64,000 bases of DNA from Paenibacillus rigui (lineage in GTDB: Bacteria > Bacillota > Bacilli > Paenibacillales > NBRC-103111): the NCBI RefSeq assembly GCF_002234615.1, contig NZ_NMQW01000017.1, positions 1 to 64,000 of the forward strand, given 5' to 3'. The notes beneath the pieces were generated by a model that was given only the letters and a program-made list of their open reading frames with translations, ran no database searches and was not told the DNA's origin. The position numbers and the translations under genes were made by a program. Shown piece after piece: positions 25,255 through 33,358 of this stretch (its first letter is position 1; each line of letters starts with the position of its first letter).

Positions 25255-25959
25255 ATGCAACAAGAACATCCTGCGAAACATGAGGAAAAACATTTCCTGG
25301 CTCCGGATCTTATCCGGGATATCGTGATCGGAATGGCGGATGGATTGACTGTCCCTTTCGCCCTTGCTGCCGGATTATCGGGAACCCTGTCAAACACAAG
25401 CTTAGTCGTCGTTGCCGGAATGGCCGAAATTGCAGCAGGCTCTATTGCCATGGGGCTAGGCGGATATTTAGCCGCGCGCACGGATCAAGAACATTATTTA
25501 TCCGAATTGGAACGTGAGCGGCGGGAAGTGATTGAGCTGCCCGACCGGGAGAAGGAAGAGGTTGCAGACATTTTGCGGGAGTGGCACCTGCCCGAGGAAA
25601 CCGTTACTTCTGCCGTAGAGTCCATTAGTAAAGATCCCGACCGATGGGTGAATTTCATGATGAAATACGAACTAGGGCTTGAGGAACCAGTACCCAAAAG
25701 GGCTCGGAATAGTTCTCTAACGATAGGCTTGTCTTATATTGTAGGAGGCATTATTCCCTTATCTCCCTACATATTTATTCGAAATGCCGATTCAGCGCTG
25801 ATCCTTTCCGTTATTGTTACATTAATCGCACTTTTTATCTTTGGTTATGTGAAGGGAAAATTCACCGGATCTAAGCCAAGTAAAAGTGCTTGGCAAACAA
25901 CCTTGGTGGGAGGGGTAGCGGCAGGAATCGCATTTGTTATAGCTAAGTTAATTTCTTGA
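25255..25959 (+). CDS. VIT1/CCC1-family metal transporter
   Basis: A 234-residue membrane transporter of the VIT/CCC1 family, which moves Fe2+ or Mn2+. Seen: DIVIGMADGLTVPFALAAGL in the first helix, GMAEIAAGSIAMGLGGYLA in the second, a cytoplasmic metal-binding helical stretch rich in Glu (DQEHYLSELERERREVIEL), then three C-terminal helices. The ATG at 25255 has GGTGGGAG upstream; the frame is open further back, but that part does not look like protein. A monocistronic unit. Confidence 0.92.
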   Translation: MQQEHPAKHEEKHFLAPDLIRDIVIGMADGLTVPFALAAGLSGTLSNTSLVVVAGMAEIAAGSIAMGLGGYLAARTDQEHYLSELERERREVIELPDREKEEVADILREWHLPEETVTSAVESISKDPDRWVNFMMKYELGLEEPVPKRARNSSLTIGLSYIVGGIIPLSPYIFIRNADSALILSVIVTLIALFIFGYVKGKFTGSKPSKSAWQTTLVGGVAAGIAFVIAKLIS

Positions 25960-26129
25960 AGTATATTTGCCTGACTTTCAAAGTCCAATAAACCTCTTAT
26001 TTCAACGTTTTTAGTTTCATCATGTTTTACATACCTGAACGGTAGTTTCGTCCTTTGTACGTGTCCAGTCCAGACATTTCCCTGAATCTATCATAGAATA
26101 TATTATTCCAATAGAAAGGGATGATAGGA

Positions 26130-26498
26130 TTGGCAAACAAAGATGTAAGGCTCCAGCTTTTCTCCGGCAATAATTTTACAAATCGACGGATTCTTTTTAG
26201 ACATGGGGGTGTAGCAATTCGAGATTTGGGAGCATTTCGTTTTGATAACTTGCTTTCCAGTCTCCGTCTAAGAAATGCTTCAACCACTGATTCTGTGACA
26301 CTGGTATTGTTTTCACGAATTAAGTTCCAGGGGTCCATTCGCGTATTTCGTGGAAGCCAAACCGTATCTAATTTAGGTAGTTTCAATAATCTAACTTCTT
26401 CTTTAATTTTAGTAGGACGCAACCTTACAAATTCTCAGATCCAGCAGATCCAACGTACGGGAATCCCTCCTCGTGATATTTTAGCTATTCGACAATAA
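26130..26498 (+). CDS. Beta/gamma-crystallin-like protein
   Basis: A protein of about 122 residues made of two Greek-key-like repeats: LQLFSGNNFTNRRILFRHGG ending LLSSLRLRN, and LVLFSRIKFQGSIRVFRGSQ ending LTSSLILVG. Each shows the 'F/Y-x-x-x-x-F-x-G/N...SSL' pattern of the beta/gamma-crystallin fold. The calcium signature (N/D-N/D-x-x-S/T-S) is only partly kept (DNLLSS, NNLTSS). I favour the TTG at 26130, with AAAGGG about ten bases upstream; the ATG at 26121 is too close to that site. No signal peptide. A role in spores or stress is possible but not shown. Confidence 0.6.
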   Translation: MANKDVRLQLFSGNNFTNRRILFRHGGVAIRDLGAFRFDNLLSSLRLRNASTTDSVTLVLFSRIKFQGSIRVFRGSQTVSNLGSFNNLTSSLILVGRNLTNSQIQQIQRTGIPPRDILAIRQ

Positions 26499-26510
26499 CA
26501 TTTCGGACCT

Positions 26511-26534
26511 GGGCACAGCCATGTGCCCTTTTTT
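26511..26534 (+). terminator. Terminator after the crystallin-like gene
   Basis: GGGCACA, GCCA loop, TGTGCCC, then TTTTTT. Confidence 0.75.
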
Positions 26535-26543
26535 ACATAAAAG

Positions 26544-26573
26544 GAGAGACGACCCGATAGAGGCCGTCTCCGC
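26544..26573 (-). terminator. Terminator after the YHYH-domain gene
   Basis: On the minus strand GAGACG...CGTCTC form a stem closed by inner pairs, followed by TCCTTTTATG. It lies just past the stop codon of the minus-strand gene. Confidence 0.5.
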
Positions 26574-26578
26574 ATGAT

Positions 26579-27256
26579 TTATTTTGAAATATAAAATGTA
26601 TTGTTTTCAAATTTGATCGTAAGGCCGAATTCCTCAACAGCGTATTTCCATGTCATCGGAAAGTATGTAACATCGTTCAAAACTAAAACAGGATACTCTT
26701 CATTCGAGTTATCAACCCAACTGTCATTGACAAATACGTTAAAGTCAGGCTGTTTTGCATATAGCTTAGACGCAGGCGTACCATAATCTATATTTAATTT
26801 AGCAGCTTTATTGTCGGTTTTTCTAACAACAAATCCAGTATCGCTGTTCCAATTTGTATCAAGAGCTAACGCTTGAGTGTAATTCCACGTCATTGGAAAG
26901 TAAGTAATTTCGTTATATTCAATTACCAGGTATTTTGATGTTGAATTCGTTACTTGCTGCCCATTTACAACTACATTGAAGGATGGCAATTGCACTTTTA
27001 TGTGGCCAGCCGGTATCTCTTCTTTTGGTGCCGTGTAAGTAGGTGTTGCTTGTGATGGCGAGGACGAGGATGATGATGAGCTTGCCTTACCCCCATTGTG
27101 ATAATGGTATTCGCCTTGTTGTAATCCCCACTTAGCACAATTCGTTCTACAGTAGTGACCTCCATTTGCATCCGTATTTCCAGGATGTGCTGTAACTACT
27201 GATGAAGCAGCCAGCATTGATGCAATTGCTAGAATAGAAAGTATCCCTTTTCTCAT
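26579..27256 (-). CDS. Exported YHYH-domain protein with stalk-like repeats
   Basis: A 225-residue secreted protein with a signal peptide (about residues 1-23, cleavage near VVTAHP). It then has the YHYH motif region GGHYCRTNCAKWGL with GEYHYHNGG, a short serine linker, and two repeats that each contain ITYFPMTW/VTYFPMTW as in copper-amine-oxidase-N 'stalk' domains. Histidines and cysteines in the YHYH part may bind metal. Function unknown; the stalk domains usually mediate cell-wall or protein contacts in Paenibacillus. Single gene with its own terminator. Confidence 0.8.
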   Translation of the reverse strand: MRKGILSILAIASMLAASSVVTAHPGNTDANGGHYCRTNCAKWGLQQGEYHYHNGGKASSSSSSSSPSQATPTYTAPKEEIPAGHIKVQLPSFNVVVNGQQVTNSTSKYLVIEYNEITYFPMTWNYTQALALDTNWNSDTGFVVRKTDNKAAKLNIDYGTPASKLYAKQPDFNVFVNDSWVDNSNEEYPVLVLNDVTYFPMTWKYAVEEFGLTIKFENNTFYISK

Positions 27257-27552
27257 GGGTCTCAGCTCCTAATATATCTAGTATGATATGCCCAAGGAAT
27301 TTTACCATACTATTACATTTCAAGCAATTACTTGTGCGATTTACTGTATTCTGATTTGAGTAGACGAGCCCAGTCCAGTGCAAAACTAATTTACGATCTT
27401 AAACTTATCTTCTTTTCGGGTTAGACTGTACTTTCTTCTGACTGAACTCTCTTTGGCCCATCGAGGAGAGATAACCATCCAAAAATGTATATCCAAAATT
27501 GCTGCTCTTGTAATAAAATGGATTATACTAGTGAAAATAATAGGGGGAAGCA

Positions 27553-28098
27553 ATGTCTAGTACAGATAACGAAGAAATTAAGCCATTCGTTCGTCCTTGG
27601 GTGCGCTATTGGGCAAGATACCTTGACTTATTAATTCTAGGGACTATAGCCGGAGCTGCATTGAGCTTTTTAGGGAGAGATGATCCATTACAAACGATTA
27701 GCAATTTCATTCTAGGACTCATACTGCTAGTTCTACTAATTCCATATGAAGCTTTCATGATTGGTCTCTTAGGTACTACTCCGGGGAAATGGGCCTTGGG
27801 TATAAAGATACGCACAGAAGATGGGGCAAAACTAAATTTTAAGGCAGCATTTCGTCGAAGTATTCTCGTTTGGTGGCGAGGGCAAGGTGCGGGTATTCCT
27901 ATTGCGGCATTCTTAACAAATTTGAATGGTTATCAAAATCTTAAACATGATTTGGGAATAACCACTTGGGATCGAGATGTTGGAGCCCGAGTCTCTCATC
28001 ATCCAAAAGTTATATGGAGAGAAATAATTATTTACCTCATCATTATTCTTCTTGTTTATTTCCGACTTAAATCCAGTTTATTGTCTAGATTTTTTTAA
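27553..28098 (+). CDS. RDD-family membrane protein
   Basis: A 181-residue membrane protein. The RDD signature (here RYLDLLILG, with the first arginine and one aspartate kept) leads the first helix, and LGTTPGKWALGIKIRTEDG is the second conserved block. Three to four membrane segments are predicted, including a C-terminal one (about 158-175). RDD proteins have been linked to ion transport or membrane stress; no role can be set here. The ATG has GGGGGAAG upstream. Confidence 0.88.
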   Translation: MSSTDNEEIKPFVRPWVRYWARYLDLLILGTIAGAALSFLGRDDPLQTISNFILGLILLVLLIPYEAFMIGLLGTTPGKWALGIKIRTEDGAKLNFKAAFRRSILVWWRGQGAGIPIAAFLTNLNGYQNLKHDLGITTWDRDVGARVSHHPKVIWREIIIYLIIILLVYFRLKSSLLSRFF

Positions 28099-28103
28099 TG
28101 CCT

Positions 28104-28130
28104 AAGCCCTCTTAAATGAGGGCTTATTTT
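28104..28130 (+). terminator. Terminator after RDD gene
   Basis: AAGCCCTC, six-base loop, GAGGGCTT, then ATTTT. Confidence 0.65.
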
Positions 28131-28390
28131 GAAGAAATATATTTGACCCTACGGACCGCCTGCTCCGCAATTTCAAGAATTTTCTCACTATCCCTGGCAC
28201 CCTTTACGGAAATCTCCATTATTTGCTCCATAGCCGTTATCAATAATCTCTGATTCTCCTCCGCTGCAATAGCTCTTTCTACCGCTTCCAACCACGCAGC
28301 CTGTATCTTAGGAGGATACTCGCTATCCGCCTGCCATTTAACCCGTAACATGAGCATATCTTCGATTAAATTACGCTTTTCATCTGCCAT
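28124..28390 (-). CDS. Unknown small helical protein (intact copy)
   Basis: An 88-residue soluble, probably all-helical protein, starting MADEKRNLIEDMLMLRVKW and containing SEYPPKIQAAWLEAVERA. GGAGG nine bases before the ATG supports the start. Its degenerate paralogue lies at 23937. It diverges from a decayed copy of the small membrane gene. No family recognised. Confidence 0.6.
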   Translation of the reverse strand: MADEKRNLIEDMLMLRVKWQADSEYPPKIQAAWLEAVERAIAAEENQRLLITAMEQIMEISVKGARDSEKILEIAEQAVRRVKYISSK

Positions 28391-28474
28391 GAACAATCGC
28401 CTCCGATTTATGAATGCAACGAATACCATTTTGTCACAACCTGCCTAATAGGATTCGTAAGCTGAGGTAAGGTT

Positions 28475-28574
28475 ATGTCTGCTTGAGGTTTTATTCGGCA
28501 TCGCAAGTACTTCCTGTACTTCCTATCGTTTGAAAAGCGGTAAAAGTCAAGGGTATGCGCTCGTAGAAAAATAA
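28475..28574 (+). pseudogene. Decayed copy of the small membrane gene at 24258
   Basis: After an ATG and three codons comes a stop; downstream, another frame reads YRLKSGKSQGYALV, matching YRDSLRRGKSQEYALI of the intact gene. About 100 bases of the membrane-coding part are deleted. The leader (ATTCGTAA...GAGGT) is also conserved with the 24 kb locus. Confidence 0.6.
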
Positions 28575-28664
28575 TAGTTTAAAAAGGCCCCGTGCCGGAT
28601 GAACCATTACGCGAGCCTATTTTCGATCGGCATGCTATTCGGTTTGACTTCCTTCTGTGGCGGC

Positions 28665-29357
28665 CTATTCCCCCTCAGCTATCGATATCGACTCGATGAT
28701 CACCTTTTCCGCTGGAGAGCTGGCTTCGCCGGTTTTTTTGTCCTTTTCCACTTTCGTATCAGCAATACGCACAACGGTATCCATACCGTCAATTACTTTT
28801 CCGAAGATCGTATAGTTCGGCATTTGGTTCAAATGCTTGCTGTCTTCCCCTGTGCAAATAAAAAACTGGCTGCCGTTGGTATTAGGCCCCGCATTGGCCA
28901 TCGCTACAATACCTGGCTCATAGGTATGCTCTGAGCTTAGCTCATCCTTAAATGCATATCCCGGGCCCCCTCTCCCTGTTCCTGTAGGGTCCCCGGTTTG
29001 GATCATAAATGTCTTTATAATTCTGTGGAATATGATATCGTTATAAAATCCTTCTTTTGCAAGAAAGACGAAATTGTTTACCGTGACAGGCGCTGTATTT
29101 GCGTATAGTTCTATCGTAAACTGCCCTTTATTCGTTTTCACCAGTGCCCGATAGGACTTACTCGCATCAATACTCATCTCCGGAGGGCTTGCATATTGCT
29201 TCCTACTCGCCGGTTGCTGTGTACTCCCACTTTCATTTAGCTCGACCCTCTGTTCAACCGTCCTTTGGTTCTGTACTGCTGAGCTGTTATCGCTCGCACT
29301 AATAAAATGTAGCGAAGCCGCAAGAACCATAAAAATGGCTAAAATGCCTGTACCCAT
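28665..29357 (-). CDS. Exported peptidyl-prolyl cis-trans isomerase (cyclophilin)
   Basis: A 230-residue cyclophilin that speeds proline isomerisation during protein folding. The N-terminal hydrophobic segment (about residues 3-22) is a signal peptide or anchor, so it should act outside the membrane. The catalytic domain has FTIELYANTAPVTVNNFV, YNDIIFHRIIKTFMIQTGDP (catalytic R and the QTGDP block), GSQFFICT and FGKVIDGMD. GGAGAGAGGA just before the ATG at 29357 fixes the start. Confidence 0.93.
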   Translation of the reverse strand: MGTGILAIFMVLAASLHFISASDNSSAVQNQRTVEQRVELNESGSTQQPASRKQYASPPEMSIDASKSYRALVKTNKGQFTIELYANTAPVTVNNFVFLAKEGFYNDIIFHRIIKTFMIQTGDPTGTGRGGPGYAFKDELSSEHTYEPGIVAMANAGPNTNGSQFFICTGEDSKHLNQMPNYTIFGKVIDGMDTVVRIADTKVEKDKKTGEASSPAEKVIIESISIAEGE

Positions 29358-29481
29358 TATTCCTCTCTCCTTATGAATGCTAAATTCCATTCCCGTTAGT
29401 TGTGTATATATTACCATATTTTGTGCCGTACATGCCCGCAATAATTACAAAAAAAAGTGCAGCCGATTTTTTGGGCAAAAC

Positions 29482-29509
29482 AAAAAAAGCACCTGGACAG
29501 CGCTTTTTT
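29482..29509 (-). terminator. Terminator after the gene at 29542
   Basis: On the minus strand AAAAAAGCGCT and GGTGCTTTTTTT form an imperfect stem with a T-run. Confidence 0.5.
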
Positions 29510-29541
29510 GTTCAATCCGCTTATTTCATGAATATAAACAC

Positions 29542-29757
29542 CTAGATCCCTGTCATCATAGAGGCTTGCGTGACGGGCGCCATAAAGAAATTACGGTAAT
29601 AAAAGGCACGGGATTTATGAAAATATTGAAGCTCCGCGTATTTGTAATACAATTGGGCGTTGCTCGCATAAACGGTTTTAAGTCGTTCGAAATGATCGGA
29701 TAAGGATGAATGCTCCAGATATTTTTGTTGAGCTTGAATAGAATCCAGCTGACGCAT
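29542..29757 (-). CDS. Unknown small protein
   Basis: A 71-residue tyrosine-rich, probably helical protein (MRQLDSIQAQQKYLEHSSLS at its start; YYKYAELQYFHKSRAFYYRN inside). The ATG at 29757 has GGAAGG seven bases upstream, better than the earlier ATG at 29775. A terminator follows. No family recognised. Confidence 0.5.
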   Translation of the reverse strand: MRQLDSIQAQQKYLEHSSLSDHFERLKTVYASNAQLYYKYAELQYFHKSRAFYYRNFFMAPVTQASMMTGI

Positions 29758-29968
29758 GATGTAGCCTTCCTTCATTTTTAATTCAGGATACGCTGGATGT
29801 ACCCGGTTGGTGCCTACTCTTTCTCTTTGGCAGGTGAACTATACTCGTTTCCGCATTCTTAGCTTGTACTTTGTTCCAATTTGAGCATTAATAATACAGT
29901 TCAAGCAACATAATGTTAAGTATTGCTATGATTCACTTACAACATCTCATTAGATTGGAGTGAAAGAA

Positions 29969-30175
29969 ATGGCATTCAAAATCTGTTCTAATTGCAACGA
30001 GAAGGTAGAGGATGATTGGTTATTGTGCAAGTATTGTCATGTACCTATGAAAAACAATACGACGGAAGTTACGGCCTCATCAACCGAACATACTTCCGGT
30101 AATTATTTAAAAATTATTTTGAGTGTGGTCACTCTCATCGTCGTCATCCTAATTCTTTTCGCCCTTTTAAAATAA
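29969..30175 (+). CDS. Zinc-ribbon single-pass membrane protein
   Basis: A 68-residue protein with an N-terminal zinc ribbon (CSNC and CKYC pairs, about residues 6-26), a Ser/Thr linker and a C-terminal membrane helix (about 47-66). GGAG eight bases before the ATG supports the start. Such tail-anchored zinc ribbons are common in Bacillota, with unknown function. Confidence 0.7.
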   Translation: MAFKICSNCNEKVEDDWLLCKYCHVPMKNNTTEVTASSTEHTSGNYLKIILSVVTLIVVILILFALLK

Positions 30176-30194
30176 AATAAGCCTCAACACTTTG

Positions 30195-30222
30195 GAGAAG
30201 GAGCCTATCCTTCTCTTTTTTT
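30195..30222 (+). terminator. Terminator after the zinc-ribbon gene
   Basis: GAGAAGGA, GCCTA loop, TCCTTCTC, then TTTTTTT. Confidence 0.8.
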
Positions 30223-30244
30223 CTGTTTTATTGTATAAATATCA

Positions 30245-30274
30245 TTGAAATACGAACACTAGTTCCTATATAAT
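30245..30274 (+). promoter_or_regulatory. SOS promoter: LexA box within -35/-10
   Basis: TTGAAA (30245-30250) and TATAAT (30269-30274) are 18 bases apart, and CGAACACTAGTTCC (30253-30266) lies between them, one mismatch from CGAACNNNNGTTCG. LexA bound there would block RNA polymerase. It drives the gene at 30294. Confidence 0.7.
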
Positions 30275-30293
30275 GATCATTGAGGTGAGTGTC

Positions 30294-30683
30294 ATGAACA
30301 TGGAAGAAGAACTAAATGTCATTCGGGACTACATCTTGCTGCCCATTGTCATATCTATAGTTAACAAAAACCGCATGGAGATAGCCTGTTCCGAATACAC
30401 CTTAAAAGCACTTTATGCGGCGACCGCATCTGTTTTAATTCATGAAATGCGCAAAGATCTGGAGCGTGTCCGCCTCCAGCTTAAGGAACTTAACATATCC
30501 GTTATCGATACCCACCAGAAAAAAGAGGGGATATATATTCACTACCCCTATCTGTTCGACGGTCGGCGCGGTCAATTCACAATAAGTAAAGACATGGCCA
30601 AGCTGGAGATCAAATCCAGATTGAATCATTATATCAGGAAGGTTTTTACTTCTGCACCGATGCAGCCGGAAAGACATGCATAG
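30294..30683 (+). CDS. SOS-linked small protein, paralogue of the UvrX neighbours
   Basis: A 129-residue helical protein. Its core IRDYILLPIVISIVNKNR matches MRDCILLPVALHIVEKNR in the gene at 40773 and VKDYTLLPILLDML in the gene at 39140. A mid-protein LKELNISVID and C-terminal AKLEIKSRL also align. Two of the three copies have LexA boxes and the third is in the same operon as a Y-family polymerase, so a DNA-damage role is likely. GAGGTGAG precedes the ATG at 30294. Family not recognised. Confidence 0.7.
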   Translation: MNMEEELNVIRDYILLPIVISIVNKNRMEIACSEYTLKALYAATASVLIHEMRKDLERVRLQLKELNISVIDTHQKKEGIYIHYPYLFDGRRGQFTISKDMAKLEIKSRLNHYIRKVFTSAPMQPERHA

Positions 30684-30744
30684 TTTTATCTCCAAAAGGA
30701 AATTTTAGTTGTATTGCGCTTATTACAGCCTGGAGGAGAAGCAG

Positions 30745-31485
30745 ATGAGATATTGTTGGTCCGGTATAACCATTACCGTGTCTGTCCTTGCTTTATTATT
30801 ACTGCCGACAAGCAGCGCGGCCGCCCCGAAAAAGGACCGTAATTATTACGAATCCCGGGGAGAAGTCGTTTGGGAAGTGCCCACGGAAGAAAAAATTATT
30901 GCCCTTACCTTCGATGATGGTCCACACCCGGAGCATACCGCTCTGATTCTGGATCTACTGAAGCAGTACGATGCCAAAGCAACCTTCTTTGTTGTGGGCA
31001 ATAAGGTGGAGCGCTTTCCAGAGCTGTTGAAAAGAGAAGTGGCGGAAGGGCACGAATTAGCCAATCATACATACAGCCATGCCTACCTGAGCCGAAAAAT
31101 GAATATCAAAAAAGAAATTGACCAAACAGAAGAGCTCGTTTACAGCATTACGGGACAAAAATGTCATCTGTTTCGCCCGCCCGGCGGTATTTTTAATGAA
31201 CGGTTGATTTCCGTTGCCAAAGAGGAAGGTTACAAGGTCGTGATGTGGTCTTGGCATCAGGATACGAAGGATTGGCGAACGCCAGGGGTCGGCAAAATCA
31301 CGGATCGGGTATTGAATCATACCAAAAATGGAGATATCGTGCTGTTCCATGATTATATTGAAGGGCCTACCCAAACGGTAGAAGCATTGAAACGGATTTT
31401 GCCCGAGCTGAAGAAAAGAGGCTATCGGTTTGTCACCATATCCGAGCTGCTGACGTACAGCAAGGTGAACCCCGTCAAAAAGTAA
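30745..31485 (+). CDS. Polysaccharide deacetylase (NodB domain)
   Basis: A 246-residue exported carbohydrate esterase of family 4. An N-terminal signal (about residues 1-26) is followed by the NodB motifs: TFDDGPHPEHT (catalytic D and metal D), HTYSH (metal histidines), RPPGG, and DTKDWRTPG; VLFHD is the last motif. It should remove N-acetyl groups from peptidoglycan or another wall polymer. GGAGGAG before the ATG at 30745 supports the start. Closed by a terminator. Confidence 0.93.
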   Translation: MRYCWSGITITVSVLALLLLPTSSAAAPKKDRNYYESRGEVVWEVPTEEKIIALTFDDGPHPEHTALILDLLKQYDAKATFFVVGNKVERFPELLKREVAEGHELANHTYSHAYLSRKMNIKKEIDQTEELVYSITGQKCHLFRPPGGIFNERLISVAKEEGYKVVMWSWHQDTKDWRTPGVGKITDRVLNHTKNGDIVLFHDYIEGPTQTVEALKRILPELKKRGYRFVTISELLTYSKVNPVKK

Positions 31486-31523
31486 CAGAGTGAGTGAATT
31501 AGAAAGCCTCATTGCGAAATTAG

Positions 31524-31552
31524 AAAAAAAGCCGCAGCTAAGCGGCTTTTTT
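31524..31552. terminator. Bidirectional terminator between convergent genes
   Basis: AAAAAAAGCCGC and GCGGCTTTTTT flank a six-base loop; it serves the deacetylase (plus) and the binding-protein gene (minus). Confidence 0.8.
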
Positions 31553-31565
31553 CTGTGAGTGGATA

Positions 31566-32630
31566 TCATTTCGTTTGCAAAAACTTGGTCGTAAACATCT
31601 TGGTGACGTCCTGCTTTTCCTTCAATATCCCAAGCTCTAGCAGCTGGCCCTGCAGCGTAGTCCAACGCTCCTGCGTCATGTACCCCACTCCATGTGTCGC
31701 TGCGTCTCCGGAGACGATCAATTCTTTTTGCGTCTTCGCTTCGTTATTCAAATTTTCCACCGGCAAATCCGGATTGTATTGATGGATGAGGGGATTCACC
31801 GTCTCATAATTGTCGTTGTAGTAATTCCAGCCCTTTTGACTGGCTTTCACTACCGCTTCCACGACGTCCGGATGCTCGGCAATATATTTTTCCGTTGTGA
31901 ACAAGATGTTAGCGTAATTGGCATAGCCGGAATCGGCAATTTTCAGATAAGATACATCCACTCCCTGCTTCTTCAGCACGAAGGGCTCGTTCGAGATATA
32001 GCCCTGATTGAGCGAGTCTTTGTCGGAAATAAAATTCGCAAGCTGACCCGTATAATTGATCTGATTTACTTTATCCAAATGGTATTTATTTCGCACATAT
32101 TCCCAGTACATAACGCCTGAGCTGACGAACAGTTTTTTCCCGTTGATGTCTTCAAATTTCGAGATGTTGTTTCCTTTATGGAAAATGAGCACGCGCGGAT
32201 CGACCTGAAACGTCGTCATCAAGCCGACGACCGGTATCCCTTGTTCTCTCGCCTTCAAAATGTCATCCGCATAGCTGATGCCGAAATCAGCCTTTCCCGA
32301 TGAAACAATCTGCAGCGCGGAAATGCCTGGACCGCCCGACTGAAGTGTGATGTCAATGCCATTGTCTTTGTAATAGTTCTGTTGAAGCGCGGCGAACAAG
32401 CCGCCGTCATTTCCTTTGGCAAACCAGGCGGTAATAAGCTTCACAGGCACCGGAGGCTTAACGGTCGACGCGGGGACGCTTTCCCCTTTGGTTCCAGATG
32501 CGGCTTCCTTAGGCGTTTCCTTAGATGCAGCCTGAGGAGCCCCGGGAGAACATCCTACGATAAAACAGAGCAGCAGAGCAATGGTCAATCCGTAAGCGGC
32601 TTTCCTTCTTTTTCTAGTTTCTCTCCACAT
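31566..32630 (-). CDS. ABC-type substrate-binding lipoprotein (NMT1/SsuA-like)
   Basis: A 354-residue lipoprotein of the NMT1/THI5/SsuA type, which binds pyrimidine precursors, sulfonates or similar. The signal peptide ends in the lipobox IVGC (cysteine about residue 27). Typical blocks are ITAWFAKGNDGGLFAALQQN, GGPGISALQIVSSGKADFGI and LMTTFQVDPRVLIF. No permease or ATPase gene is adjacent, so transporter partners must be elsewhere. GGGAG about ten bases before the ATG. Confidence 0.88.
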   Translation of the reverse strand: MWRETRKRRKAAYGLTIALLLCFIVGCSPGAPQAASKETPKEAASGTKGESVPASTVKPPVPVKLITAWFAKGNDGGLFAALQQNYYKDNGIDITLQSGGPGISALQIVSSGKADFGISYADDILKAREQGIPVVGLMTTFQVDPRVLIFHKGNNISKFEDINGKKLFVSSGVMYWEYVRNKYHLDKVNQINYTGQLANFISDKDSLNQGYISNEPFVLKKQGVDVSYLKIADSGYANYANILFTTEKYIAEHPDVVEAVVKASQKGWNYYNDNYETVNPLIHQYNPDLPVENLNNEAKTQKELIVSGDAATHGVGYMTQERWTTLQGQLLELGILKEKQDVTKMFTTKFLQTK

Positions 32631-32767
32631 TCGTCTTGCTCCCTCCTGTCTATTGGTTCTCCCTTACTATAGTATCGTGTCATGTTAATGTTAAATAAAA
32701 TAACATCTATTTTGTGCCGTATAACGATAATTCGCCCAATCTTCATCTGCTCAGACAAAGGGATAGC

Positions 32768-32806
32768 AAAAAAAGCACCCTCTCCTGAACAATCAGGCTA
32801 GGGTGC
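32768..32806 (-). terminator. Terminator after the carboxymuconolactone-decarboxylase-like gene
   Basis: On the minus strand GCACCCT...AGGGTGC enclose CCTG...CAGG, followed by TTTTTTT. Confidence 0.8.
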
Positions 32807-32821
32807 CAAGTTCTTATTGCA

Positions 32822-33265
32822 TTATATTTGTCCGGGTACCATGGAGGTCGAAATGGCAATCCGGTTCCAGCAGTTAATCGTATTGATCGCCATGATCAAA
32901 GCCATGAATTCCTTCTCGTCCACATGCGCACGAACGTTGTCGTAAACCTCCTGCGGCACACCCGCCTCGGAAATGAGGGTTACCGCCTCCGTCAAGGCCA
33001 GCACAGCCCGCTCCTTCTCCGTGTAAAATGGAGCTTCACGCCAAGCGTTCAGCAAGTAAATCCGCTGCTCCGATTCTCCCAATTTACGCGTATCCCGGGT
33101 ATGCATATCGAGACAAAAGGCGCATCCGTTGATTTGTGAAGCGCGAATTTTGATTAACTCATACAATTTCTTATCGATACCGGTAGAAGCCATAAATTGC
33201 TCCAGCTTCAGCATCGTCTGATAAGCCTCCGGATTCGCTTTTTGTGCATTCATTCTTGGTTCCAT
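32822..33265 (-). CDS. Carboxymuconolactone decarboxylase/AhpD-like protein
   Basis: A 147-residue all-helical protein of the CMD/AhpD family. The redox motif is CAFCLDMH (C-x2-C-x3-H), as in alkylhydroperoxidase-type members, with the following ALTEAVTLI helix. It is the usual partner gene (the 'C' of COE proteins) of ECF41 sigma factors, and the ECF41 gene lies just upstream on the same strand. A matching ECF41-type promoter is in the gap. GGGAGA before the ATG at 33265 supports the start. Confidence 0.9.
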   Translation of the reverse strand: MEPRMNAQKANPEAYQTMLKLEQFMASTGIDKKLYELIKIRASQINGCAFCLDMHTRDTRKLGESEQRIYLLNAWREAPFYTEKERAVLALTEAVTLISEAGVPQEVYDNVRAHVDEKEFMALIMAINTINCWNRIAISTSMVPGQI

Positions 33266-33308
33266 CTGAATCTCTCCCTTGGTATGTTGTCTGTCTTTCG
33301 ATATCTTA

Positions 33309-33335
33309 GACAACCGGCCACACTGTTTTGTGACA
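33309..33335 (-). promoter_or_regulatory. ECF41-type promoter of the CMD-like gene
   Basis: On the minus strand TGTCACA (33329-33335), 16 bases, then TGTC (33309-33312). ECF41 promoters have TGTCACA at -35 and CGTC at -10, so only one base differs. It lies 44 bases before the ATG of the CMD-like gene. Confidence 0.7.
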
Positions 33336-33358
33336 ACATAGGAGAAATGGAATGAAAC

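Noticed and set aside
26027-26422. Minus-strand open frame over the crystallin-like gene
   Set aside because: No family sense and no ribosome binding site; the plus strand has repeated domain pattern and a terminator.
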